A stretch of DNA of 5,417 nucleotides, taken from Syntrophales bacterium (lineage in GTDB: Bacteria > Desulfobacterota > Syntrophia > Syntrophales > UBA2251). Location: the NCBI GenBank assembly GCA_023230905.1, contig JALNWL010000175.1, positions 1-5,417 of the forward strand, written 5' to 3'. This document shows, in pieces, positions 1 through 5,417 of the stretch. The position numbers were made by a program, and so were the translations under genes. The stretch's first letter is position 1. The number at the start of each line of letters is the position of its first letter. The notes beneath the pieces are model-generated. The model was not told where the DNA came from. It searched no databases and was given only the letters and a program-made list of their open reading frames with translations.

Positions 1-119
1 ATCCCCAGGCCGCCGGCCTCGGACACGGCGGCCACCATCTTCGGAACGCTGATCCAACTCATGCCGGACAAAACAATGGGATATCGTATCCCGAACAGTT
101 CGGTAATGCGTGTCTTCAT
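1..119 (-). CDS. Nitronate monooxygenase / FabK-like flavoprotein, N-terminal fragment (cut by window edge)
   Basis: Only the first 39 codons are visible; the gene runs off the left edge. The protein begins MKTRITELFGIRYPIVLSGM and continues through a VAAVSEAGGLG segment. This is the usual N-terminus of the 2-nitropropane dioxygenase/nitronate monooxygenase family: a first beta strand ending in Y-P-I, a G-M-x-W turn, then helix one ending in AGGLG. Family members are FMN-dependent TIM barrels of about 310-370 residues that either oxidise nitronates with O2 or, in the FabK branch, reduce enoyl-ACP with NAD(P)H. The fragment cannot separate these roles. The ATG is preceded by AGGAG at 129-133 with 9 nt spacing, and it follows the upstream hydratase stop by 38 nt, so it is probably the last visible gene of the same transcript. 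The family call is good; the substrate is unknown. Confidence 0.82.
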   Translation of the reverse strand, partial: MKTRITELFGIRYPIVLSGMSWISVPKMVAAVSEAGGLG

Positions 120-157
120 GGAATGACTCTCCTGTGATCCTGCGGACTCGCCCGCGG

Positions 158-943
158 TTATTTGCGTTTGAAGACGGGGAAGCGCTTCTCCACGAAGGCG
201 GCGGCTCCTTCCTTGAGGTCCTCGGTCATGAACAGGTCCCCCACGAATCCGGCCTCGAACACCAGGCCGTCGTCGAGGGACATTTCCACGCCCTCATTGA
301 TGGCCCGTTTTCCGGCCTCCACGGCCAGGGGGGCATTGCCCAAAATCGTACCGGCCAGCTTTTTCGCCTCCGCCAGAACGTCCGCCACCGGCACGACCTT
401 CTCCACGAGTCCCATCTGGCAGGCGTCCTGGGCGCTGAAGAAGTCCCCGCTCAGGACCATCAGCTTGGCCTTCCCCTTGCCCAGGAGTCGGGCCAGGCGC
501 TGCGTCCCGCCCGCACCGGGAATCAGGCCGAGCTTGACTTCCGGAACGCCGATGATGACGTTGTCCCCGGCAATCCGGATATCGCAGGCCGCCGCCAACT
601 CGCAGCCGCCCCCCAGGGCCAGGCCGTTGATGGCGGCGATGACGACCAGCCGTGAACGCTCGATCTTCGTGAAGACGTTCTGCATTTCGCGAGCGCCGTT
701 GAAAACGAAGTCCCGTCTTCCCAGGAGGTCCTTGAATCCTTTGATATCCGCTCCCGCGACGAACGCCCGGGTTCCGCCGCCGATGATGATGGCCACGCCG
801 ATCCCCGTGCGGGTTTCCAGCTCGTCGAACACCGCGCCGAGCTCCTCGACGACCGGAACACTCAGGGCGTTCATCTTCGGATTGTCGATGGTCACCACCG
901 CCAGACGATCCTCCACGACATAGTTCACAAATTTTCTTTCCAC
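158..943 (-). CDS. Enoyl-CoA hydratase (canonical crotonase family, both catalytic Glu present)
   Basis: This 261-residue protein has the usual length of a bacterial short-chain enoyl-CoA hydratase, which adds water to trans-2-enoyl-CoA in the cytoplasm. An N-terminal VTIDNPKMNALS stretch (about 17-28) is followed by the AGAD oxyanion-hole and CoA-binding loop at 63-66. The GGGCELAAACD segment (111-121) supplies the second oxyanion glycine (G112) and Glu115, matching Glu144 of rat mitochondrial hydratase. PEVKLGLIPGAGGTQRL (134-150) supplies Glu135, matching rat Glu164. With both acids present, hydratase activity is the natural prediction. A 3-hydroxyacyl-CoA dehydratase running in reverse is equally compatible. 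The start codon is GTG (941-943), supported by a very strong Shine-Dalgarno. The gene lies 182 nt beyond the preceding flavoprotein gene, the largest gap in the window. Chain length and substrate cannot be read from the sequence. Confidence 0.95.
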   Translation of the reverse strand: MERKFVNYVVEDRLAVVTIDNPKMNALSVPVVEELGAVFDELETRTGIGVAIIIGGGTRAFVAGADIKGFKDLLGRRDFVFNGAREMQNVFTKIERSRLVVIAAINGLALGGGCELAAACDIRIAGDNVIIGVPEVKLGLIPGAGGTQRLARLLGKGKAKLMVLSGDFFSAQDACQMGLVEKVVPVADVLAEAKKLAGTILGNAPLAVEAGKRAINEGVEMSLDDGLVFEAGFVGDLFMTEDLKEGAAAFVEKRFPVFKRK

Positions 944-952
944 GGTTTGACT

Positions 953-960
953 CCTCCTTT
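953..960 (-). promoter_or_regulatory. Strong Shine-Dalgarno fixing a GTG start
   Basis: The coding strand reads AAAGGAGG here, ending 9 nt before the GTG at 941-943. It is nearly a full complement to the 16S rRNA 3' end. It decides the start of the enoyl-CoA hydratase, whose first codon is not ATG. Confidence 0.85.
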
Positions 961-1007
961 AAGTTTTTTCAGGAATCCATAGAATCCCCGAAAGTAGCTC
1001 CGATGAA

Positions 1008-1028
1008 TCGAGGTGAAACGCACCCCGA
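1008..1028 (-). other. Intergenic hairpin (8-bp stem, 5-nt loop)
   Basis: On the coding strand, TCGGGGTG pairs with CACCTCGA across the loop CGTTT, giving eight pairs including one G-U wobble. No U-run follows the stem in either direction, so it does not fit an intrinsic terminator. It could be an RNA-processing or mRNA-stabilising stem between operon segments, or chance in GC-rich DNA. Confidence 0.4.
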
Positions 1029-1125
1029 GGGTTTATCGCGGCTTTCCACCGCCATCTTTTTCTAAGGTGTACCGTTGCTGTTTTCTGGAAGGATAGGCTC
1101 CCATAGCACAGGCCGGCCGGGGAAT

Positions 1126-1923
1126 TCAACCGGATACCGCCGTTCCTTGCGTCTTTTCTTGCCCCGTCTTGCGGGAACGGGCCTTTTTCGCGGCGAGGTC
1201 GATGAAGGTGTTGCTCATGGCCGCAAACGCCTCGGGATCGACGTCGAGCAGCGGCCGGTCGAGCACGGCCTGCGTGGCGGGCGCGATCGCCCCTTCCCGG
1301 ACCACCTCTCCGCCCGCCTGCCGACAGGCGTCGAAGAACCACTGATAATTCGGCAGCATCGACGGCACCGAGAAGAGTTCGCCCATCCCCTTGAGGATCA
1401 TACCGGCGATCGTCACCTGCGTCCCGCCCCCGATAGCCCAGGCGAACCGCCGGAACACCCCCTCCATCGGCTCGAAGAGTTCCCTCTCGGGAAAGCCGGC
1501 GTTGGAGATGACGACCCAACGCCATTTCCGCTCGGGAAAGCGCGGGGGATGCACCACAACGCCGTCGACGACCTTCACCTCGAGCGTCCCCAGGATCATC
1601 ATCCGATCGAGCAGCGTCTTGAGATAGGCGCTCACCGTAAAGACGTAGAGGGGCGACGCGAACACGAGGACATCGGACGCCAGCATCTTCTCGAGGACCC
1701 AAGTCATGTCGTCCCGGATGGCGCACCGGCCGGGGGTCAGCATGTGGCAGGCGTAGCATCCCTGGCATTCCCGGATCTTCAGTTCCTTGAGGTAGAGGGT
1801 CTCGGTCACCGCTCCGGCCGCGGCGGCGCCCTCCAGGAACGGCTGGAGGATTTTTTCCGTATTCCCGCGCCGGTCGCGGGGGCTGCCGTTGAAGGCCAGG
1901 ACCCGCATGCCTTCGGTCGTCAT
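1126..1923 (-). CDS. Iron-sulfur flavoprotein (NADPH-dependent FMN reductase / flavodoxin-like fold)
   Basis: This 265-residue protein has a flavodoxin-like fold with a ferredoxin-type cysteine cluster. The N-terminal strand MRVLAFNGSPR (6-16) leads into the FMN-phosphate loop G-S-P-R-x3-GNT (13-22). A CX2CX2CX7C motif follows at Cys53, 56, 59 and 67, ending in a CAIRDDM turn. This is the spacing used by archaeal and bacterial iron-sulfur flavoproteins to hold a 4Fe-4S cluster. ASPLYVFTVSAYLKTLLDR (89-107) is the second flavin-contact loop and helix typical of the family. The C-terminus ends in a Lys/Arg-rich tail (about 246-258). The likely role is cytoplasmic electron transfer through FMN and the cluster; donor and acceptor are unknown. 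The ATG overlaps the stop of acyl-CoA dehydrogenase B as TGATG, with GGAGGGG just upstream. Met6 is a poorer start because it lacks a properly spaced site. A longer in-frame reading back to 2202 only shadows the dehydrogenase gene. Confidence 0.92.
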   Translation of the reverse strand: MTTEGMRVLAFNGSPRDRRGNTEKILQPFLEGAAAAGAVTETLYLKELKIRECQGCYACHMLTPGRCAIRDDMTWVLEKMLASDVLVFASPLYVFTVSAYLKTLLDRMMILGTLEVKVVDGVVVHPPRFPERKWRWVVISNAGFPERELFEPMEGVFRRFAWAIGGGTQVTIAGMILKGMGELFSVPSMLPNYQWFFDACRQAGGEVVREGAIAPATQAVLDRPLLDVDPEAFAAMSNTFIDLAAKKARSRKTGQEKTQGTAVSG

Positions 1924-1925
1924 CA
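1921..1925 (-). other. TGATG stop/start overlap (translational coupling)
   Basis: The stop TGA of acyl-CoA dehydrogenase B (1923-1925) shares its A with the ATG of the iron-sulfur flavoprotein (1921-1923). Terminating ribosomes can restart here, which would tie the yields of the two proteins together. Confidence 0.9.
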
Positions 1926-3059
1926 GAACCCCTCCATGCGGGCAACGATGTCCTTCATCACCTCGTCCGCCCCGCCGGCGATGCTCATCACCCGCGTGTC
2001 CCGGAAATGCCGGGAAATGAGCGTCTCGTTCATGAACCCCATGCCGCCGAACATCTGCAGACACCCAGAAGCAACCTTGTTCAGCAGCTGCGCCGCGAGC
2101 AGTTTCCCCATGGAGATCTCCCGCGTGGCGTCGAGCCCCGCCGTCTTCATCCGCACGACGTGATAGGTCAGATGCCTCAGGCTCTCGATCTCGGCGAGCC
2201 ACTCCACCAGCCGATGGCGCAGCACCTGCTTCGTGCTAAGTGGCTTCCCGAACACGATCCGCTGCTTGATGTAGGTCACCGTCATGTCGATGATGTCCCG
2301 GCAGGCGATGTACGTGATGGGTAGGATCGTGAAGCGTTCGTGCTGAAACTGCTGCATTTGGTAGATGAACCCCTCCCGCTCATTGCCGATCAGGTTCACC
2401 GCCGGCACGCGGACGTTGTCGAAGAACAGCTCCGCCGTGTCGCTGCTCCGCAGGCCGACCTTGTCGAGCTTTTTGCTCACGCTGAACCCGTGCAGGTCCG
2501 TGGGCACGACGAACAGGCCGTAGGAATGGTGCCCGGGGTCGTTCGACGTCCGGGCCAGGAGCGTCAGGAAATCGGCCTGGCAGCCGTTCGTGATGAACGT
2601 CTTCGACCCGTTGATCACGTAGGCGTCCCCGTCCCGGACGGCCCGGGTCGACAATGCGGCGACATCGGACCCGGCACCCGGCTCCGTCACCGCGATCGCC
2701 GCCACCTTCTCGCCCGCGATGGCCGGCTTCAGGTACCTCTCCTTGAGGAAATCGCTCCCGAACATGTCGATCGCCGGGGTGGCCATGTTCGTCTGCACCA
2801 TGATTGCCACCGGGAGGCCCCAGCCCCAGACGTGGCCCAACTCCTCGATGAAGACGGTCTCGAACCAGTAGTCCAGGCCCTGGCCGCCCCACCGGGGGTC
2901 GTAGCGGATCCCCAGGAACCCCAGGTCCCCCATTTTACGGAACAGCTCGTGCAGCGGCACGCCCTCCGCCTCCCACGCCTCCATGTTCGGGTTGATCTCC
3001 CGATCCACGAAGCGCTTCACCGAGGCGCGGAACGCCTCGTGTGTCTCATTGAAATACAT
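1923..3059 (-). CDS. Acyl-CoA dehydrogenase B (helix-G glutamate type)
   Basis: This 378-residue FAD enzyme has the full length of the family, which makes an alpha-beta double bond in acyl-CoA and passes electrons to an acceptor such as electron-transfer flavoprotein. The N-terminal helical domain spans about 1-120. The first family signature, AVTEPGAGSD (123-132), opens the beta domain, with the FAD/substrate strand TFITNG at 154-159. The second signature runs from Gln335 to Asp354 (Q-x2-GG-x-GF pattern). At the place of the MCAD catalytic Glu376 the sequence is IAGGADEVM, giving Gly362. Helix G reads FQHERF, so Glu241 is the likely base, as in long-chain and isovaleryl-CoA dehydrogenases. 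The ATG has GGAGGGG at 3064-3070. The gene is 63 nt from the upstream crotonase and is translationally coupled to the downstream iron-sulfur flavoprotein. Substrate unknown; it is clearly a paralogue of the dehydrogenase at 3912-5060. Confidence 0.96.
   Translation of the reverse strand: MYFNETHEAFRASVKRFVDREINPNMEAWEAEGVPLHELFRKMGDLGFLGIRYDPRWGGQGLDYWFETVFIEELGHVWGWGLPVAIMVQTNMATPAIDMFGSDFLKERYLKPAIAGEKVAAIAVTEPGAGSDVAALSTRAVRDGDAYVINGSKTFITNGCQADFLTLLARTSNDPGHHSYGLFVVPTDLHGFSVSKKLDKVGLRSSDTAELFFDNVRVPAVNLIGNEREGFIYQMQQFQHERFTILPITYIACRDIIDMTVTYIKQRIVFGKPLSTKQVLRHRLVEWLAEIESLRHLTYHVVRMKTAGLDATREISMGKLLAAQLLNKVASGCLQMFGGMGFMNETLISRHFRDTRVMSIAGGADEVMKDIVARMEGF
1929..1935 (-). promoter_or_regulatory. 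Shine-Dalgarno inside the dehydrogenase B 3' end
   Basis: The coding strand reads GGAGGGG, with its GGAGG core 7 nt before the ATG of the iron-sulfur flavoprotein. It lies within the last codons of the preceding gene and decides the flavoprotein start against the longer upstream reading and the internal Met6. Confidence 0.8.
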
Positions 3060-3122
3060 GTTTCCCCTCCACGATCACCTTTTTGCCGTTCGCTTGCACT
3101 CCCCGCCACCCCGCTGATCCGT

Positions 3123-3893
3123 TCAGGCCTTACCGCGGGACTTCAGGTACAGTTCCACGACAGTCTTCAATTCCTCCCGCTGCGTCATGATCGACTGATG
3201 GGCCGCCTCCCACTCCATCGTCGTCTGAAGCGACATTTCGAAACTTGTGTCCAGGGCCTCCTTGATCAGGGCCATCACCTCGAGCGACTTTCCCGCCAGC
3301 CTCTGCGCCAGTGCGTCGACCGCGGCATCCAGCTCGGCATCGGGCACGGCCTTGTAGATGAGGCCCATGTCGGCGGCCGCACGGCCGCTCAGCATGTCGC
3401 CGAGATAAAGCAGTTCCCGGGCCTTCGCCAGACCCACGAGCCGCGGCAGGAAATAATTCCCCCCGGCATCGACGATGATCCCGATGTTCGAGAAGTTTTC
3501 GCAAATCCGCGCGTCCTCGGCGGCAATGACAAAATCCGCGGCGAGGGCAAGGTTCGCCCCGCCTCCGATGGCCACCCCCCGCACCTTGGCGATAACCGGC
3601 TGAGGGATGCCCCGCATGGCCATGATCAACGCCTTGAGCGTCCGCATCCCATCCAGCCAGACGGAGGGAGACAAGGCCGCCTTGAAGAGCGCATAATCGG
3701 CCCCGGAGGAAAAATCCCGTCCTGCCCCTTCCAGGACGACGCAATGGATCTCCTTGTCACGTCCCACCGCCAGGAAGGCATCCCGCAACTCCTCCACGAA
3801 TTCCAGCGTCCAGGCATTCTTGATGTAGGGCCGGTTGATCGTCAGGGTGCAGATCCGGTCCTGCTTGCCGATCAAAACGGTGGATTCCTTCAT
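3123..3893 (-). CDS. Crotonase-fold protein lacking both hydratase glutamates (PaaG-like isomerase candidate)
   Basis: This 256-residue protein has a complete crotonase fold: LTINRPYIKNAW (17-28), the oxyanion loop SSGADY (62-67), and the IGGGANLALAAD segment (109-120) with oxyanion Gly111. The hydratase acids are missing. Asn114 stands where rat hydratase has Glu144, and Phe134 stands where it has Glu164. Instead, IGIIVDAGGNYFLPRLVG (137-154) carries Asp142 in the position of the aspartate used by PaaG-type ring-opening/double-bond isomerases, whose usual motif is VPDAGG. Isomerisation, or another reaction through a CoA-enolate, is therefore more likely than hydration. A hydrolase of the same superfamily is an alternative. 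The ATG has AGGAGG at 3899-3904, 5 nt away, and begins 18 nt after dehydrogenase A ends. The gene sits between two acyl-CoA dehydrogenases, so its substrate is probably an unsaturated CoA ester made by one of them. Fold certain, reaction inferred. Confidence 0.93.
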   Translation of the reverse strand: MKESTVLIGKQDRICTLTINRPYIKNAWTLEFVEELRDAFLAVGRDKEIHCVVLEGAGRDFSSGADYALFKAALSPSVWLDGMRTLKALIMAMRGIPQPVIAKVRGVAIGGGANLALAADFVIAAEDARICENFSNIGIIVDAGGNYFLPRLVGLAKARELLYLGDMLSGRAAADMGLIYKAVPDAELDAAVDALAQRLAGKSLEVMALIKEALDTSFEMSLQTTMEWEAAHQSIMTQREELKTVVELYLKSRGKA

Positions 3894-3911
3894 CTCATCC
3901 TCCTTTTCACG

Positions 3912-5060
3912 TTAAAGACCCATGAGGCGGCCGACGATGTCCTTCATGATCTCCGTCGTCCCCCCGGCGATGGTGACGGCCCGCAGGTCCGCATATAGGC
4001 GGGCCACCTCGTATTCGGCCATATACCCGTACCCGCCGAACAGTTGGGTGGCGTCGTAGGCGACCCGGTTGACCATTTCGGCCGAGGCGTATTTGAGCAT
4101 GGAAATTTCCTTGGTCACGTCCTCGCCCTTCGCGTATTGAACGGCGCATTGATAGCTCAGGGCGCGGTTAAGTTCGATCGCCGTGGCCATTTCCGCCAGT
4201 TTGTGGCGCACCGCCTGGAACTTCGCGATCGGCTTGCCGAAGGCCACCCGCTGTTTCGCGTGGTCCATCGTCAACTCCAGGATGTGCTGGGCAAACGACA
4301 CGGCGAGGATGGTGGCGACCAGGCGTTCGAGCTGGAAATTTTTCATGATGGCGTAGAAGGCCTGTCCCTCGGCGCCGAGGAGGTGCTCCACGGGCACTTC
4401 CACCTGGTCGAAGAAGATCTCCGCCGTATCCGAGGCATGGCCGCCGATCTTCTCCAGCTTCCGTGCGGTCACCCCTTTCATGCCTTTCTCGACGACGATC
4501 AGCGAGATGCCCTTGTGCGGCGGAACCGCCTTCGTGTCGGTCTTTACGGCGGTGACCAGGATGTCTCCGTAATACCCGTTGGTGATAAAGGTCTTCTGGC
4601 CCTCGATCACGTAATGATCGCCCTTGCGCTCCGCCCGCGTGGCGATTCCCGCCACGTCGGAGCCCGCGCCGGGCTCCGACACGGCGATGGCGCAGACCTT
4701 CTCGCCGGCGGTGCAGGGCTTGAGCCACCGCAGCTTCTGTTCGTGCGTGCCCAAGAGGTCGATGTAGGTCGTGGACATGTCGTTGTGCGCGCAAACCGCC
4801 ACGCCGAACCCTCCCGCGGAACACCGGGCCATCTCCTCGGACATGACCACCCGGAAGAGATCGTCCGCGCCGACACCGCCATAGGCGGGGTCATAGCAGA
4901 ATCCCAGGAATCCAAGCTGCCCCATTTCCTGCCAGATCTGCCGCGGGATCTGCCGATTCCGTTCCCACTCGGCGGCATGGGGGGTGACCCTGTCCGCCAA
5001 AAATCTCCGGAGTTGCACCCGAAACTGCTCATGCTCTTCGTTGAAGACATCGTACTTCAT
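3912..5060 (-). CDS. Acyl-CoA dehydrogenase A (helix-G glutamate type)
   Basis: This 382-residue FAD-dependent dehydrogenase of CoA thioesters is full length. Domain order is the N-terminal helices (about 1-120), a beta domain with first signature AVSEPGAGSD (126-135) and TFITNG (157-162), and a C-terminal helical bundle with second signature from Gln339 to Asp358 (QLFGGYGY start). The usual C-terminal catalytic Glu is replaced: IAGGTTEIM places Gly366 there, as in LCAD (GGTNEIM). Helix G reads FQLERLVAT, making Glu245 the probable base. KQRVAFGKPI (269-278) is the conserved segment that helps bind FAD across the dimer interface. The ATG has AGGAGG at 5071-5076, 10 nt upstream. The gene starts 43 nt after the acyl-CoA ligase ends, so it probably oxidises the ligase product or a close derivative. 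It resembles dehydrogenase B throughout and probably arose from the same duplication. Confidence 0.96.
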   Translation of the reverse strand: MKYDVFNEEHEQFRVQLRRFLADRVTPHAAEWERNRQIPRQIWQEMGQLGFLGFCYDPAYGGVGADDLFRVVMSEEMARCSAGGFGVAVCAHNDMSTTYIDLLGTHEQKLRWLKPCTAGEKVCAIAVSEPGAGSDVAGIATRAERKGDHYVIEGQKTFITNGYYGDILVTAVKTDTKAVPPHKGISLIVVEKGMKGVTARKLEKIGGHASDTAEIFFDQVEVPVEHLLGAEGQAFYAIMKNFQLERLVATILAVSFAQHILELTMDHAKQRVAFGKPIAKFQAVRHKLAEMATAIELNRALSYQCAVQYAKGEDVTKEISMLKYASAEMVNRVAYDATQLFGGYGYMAEYEVARLYADLRAVTIAGGTTEIMKDIVGRLMGL

Positions 5061-5103
5061 GCTGATCGTTCCTCCTTATTCCCTTTCGTTTCCGGCAACC
5101 GCT

Positions 5104-5417
5104 TCAGACCTTTCGGGTCCTTCCCTTCCAGAAGGGCGCACGGAGTTCGTGTTTCAGAACCTTGCCCACGGCGCTCCGCGGCAGCGCCTCGACAAAATCG
5201 ACCCCCTTCGGCTTCTTGTAGCTGGCGATATGCTGCCGGCAATGCTCGATCACCTGCGCTTCCGTCAACTCCGCGCCCGGCCTCTTGACGACGATGGCGC
5301 GGACCGCCTCGCCCCAGGCGTCGTCCGGAATGCCGATGACGGCCACTTCCTGGACTCCGTCCAGTTTGAGGATCGCCTCCTCCACTTCCCGGGGATAGAT
5401 GTTTTCCCCGCCGGAAA
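5104..5417 (-). CDS. AMP-forming acyl-CoA synthetase/ligase, C-terminal fragment (cut by window edge)
   Basis: The last 103 codons are visible; the N-terminal adenylation core lies beyond the right edge. The fragment opens with SGGENIYPREVEEAI, the end of the A8 hinge region of the ANL superfamily, which makes acyl-CoA from acid, ATP and CoA through an acyl-AMP. The small C-terminal domain follows: VAVIGIPDDAWGEAVRAIVV, then the A10 motif PRSAVGKVLK. Its lysine (codon 5161-5163) is the one that catalyses adenylate formation. The frame is open through the edge; the GTG at 5383-5385 is an internal valine, not a start. The protein ends in a basic tail (KGRTRKV). As the first visible gene of the run, it probably activates the substrate for the dehydrogenases and crotonases that follow. 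Fatty and aromatic or alicyclic acid ligases share these motifs, so the acid cannot be named. Confidence 0.94.
   Translation of the reverse strand, partial: SGGENIYPREVEEAILKLDGVQEVAVIGIPDDAWGEAVRAIVVKRPGAELTEAQVIEHCRQHIASYKKPKGVDFVEALPRSAVGKVLKHELRAPFWKGRTRKV

Larger units (their letters stand above)
944..1125. other. Largest intergenic gap, no gene seen
   Basis: This 182-nt gap separates the iron-sulfur flavoprotein stop from the hydratase start. I see no protein-like reading frame on either strand with a ribosome binding site. It contains the hairpin at 1008-1028 and the hydratase Shine-Dalgarno at 953-960. On the minus strand a TTGAAT (near 1122-1127) stands 18 nt from a TATGGG, too poor a -10 to call a promoter. 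A run of six T on the plus strand at 964-969 (A on the coding strand) has no stem placed to act as a terminator. Confidence 0.6.

Noticed and set aside
1111..1118. GGCCGGCC palindrome
   Set aside because: An 8-bp palindrome is expected occasionally in GC-rich DNA; there is no loop, U-run or repeat copy to suggest a regulatory role.
1098..1127. Possible minus-strand promoter TTGAAT with TATGGG at 18 nt
   Set aside because: The -10 element matches only weakly and its -35 overlaps the end of the preceding gene; such partial matches are common by chance.
1075..2163. Plus-strand open reading frame of 362 codons opposite the iron-sulfur flavoprotein
   Set aside because: Antisense shadow; the minus-strand frame has FMN-loop and cysteine motifs, this one has none.
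1924..2202. Possible N-terminal extension of the iron-sulfur flavoprotein
   Set aside because: The frame is open, but it lies wholly inside dehydrogenase B, is Arg/Gly/Ala-rich without family similarity, and a good Shine-Dalgarno supports the start at 1923.
3060..3122. 63-nt gap with a split GATCA/TGATC inverted pair
   Set aside because: Five-base arms about 30 nt apart make no convincing structure; I see only the Shine-Dalgarno of dehydrogenase B here.
2340..3998. Plus-strand open reading frame of 552 codons opposite dehydrogenase B and the crotonase
   Set aside because: It is antisense to two clear genes in GC-rich DNA. Its translation is rich in His, Arg, Pro and Asp with no recognisable domain, as expected from the reverse of codon-biased genes.
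4044..5288. Plus-strand open reading frame of 414 codons opposite dehydrogenase A and the ligase end
   Set aside because: Same low-complexity antisense character, and it overlaps two well-supported minus-strand genes; no family motif seen.

Overview
This is a GC-rich bacterial window packed with genes, all on the minus strand. It holds five complete genes plus one partial gene at each edge, all acting on CoA thioesters or using flavin. Read 5' to 3' on the coding strand (right to left), the order is: the C-terminus of an AMP-forming acyl-CoA ligase (5104-5417, cut by the edge), acyl-CoA dehydrogenase A (3912-5060), a crotonase-fold protein with an altered active site (3123-3893), acyl-CoA dehydrogenase B (1923-3059), an iron-sulfur flavoprotein of the NADPH-dependent FMN reductase family (1126-1923), a canonical enoyl-CoA hydratase (158-943), and the N-terminus of a nitronate monooxygenase/FabK-like flavoprotein (1-119, cut by the edge).

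Gaps between the first five genes are short: 43, 18 and 63 nt, then a TGATG stop/start overlap. Each complete gene has a purine-rich Shine-Dalgarno sequence. This looks like one operon whose promoter lies to the right of the window. The one larger gap (944-1125, 182 nt) separates the first five genes from the last two. It contains a 21-nt hairpin but no convincing promoter or intrinsic terminator.

Taken together, the genes look like a catabolic cassette for a carboxylic acid. The ligase would activate the acid to its CoA thioester, the two dehydrogenases would introduce double bonds, and the two crotonases would isomerise, hydrolyse or hydrate the products. The iron-sulfur flavoprotein may carry electrons. 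No thiolase, 3-hydroxyacyl-CoA dehydrogenase or electron-transfer flavoprotein is visible here, so the pathway is incomplete in this window and the substrate cannot be named. Both dehydrogenases have their likely catalytic glutamate on helix G (as in LCAD and isovaleryl-CoA dehydrogenase) rather than near the C-terminus.

The organism cannot be identified from the sequence alone. High GC, many acyl-CoA genes and a CX2CX2CX7C iron-sulfur flavoprotein would fit an anaerobic Desulfobacterota or syntrophic lineage, but that is inference. I see no mobile elements, RNA genes, CRISPR arrays or broken genes. The window looks like ordinary, though incompletely characterised, metabolic DNA; I did not find a clearly new type of system.
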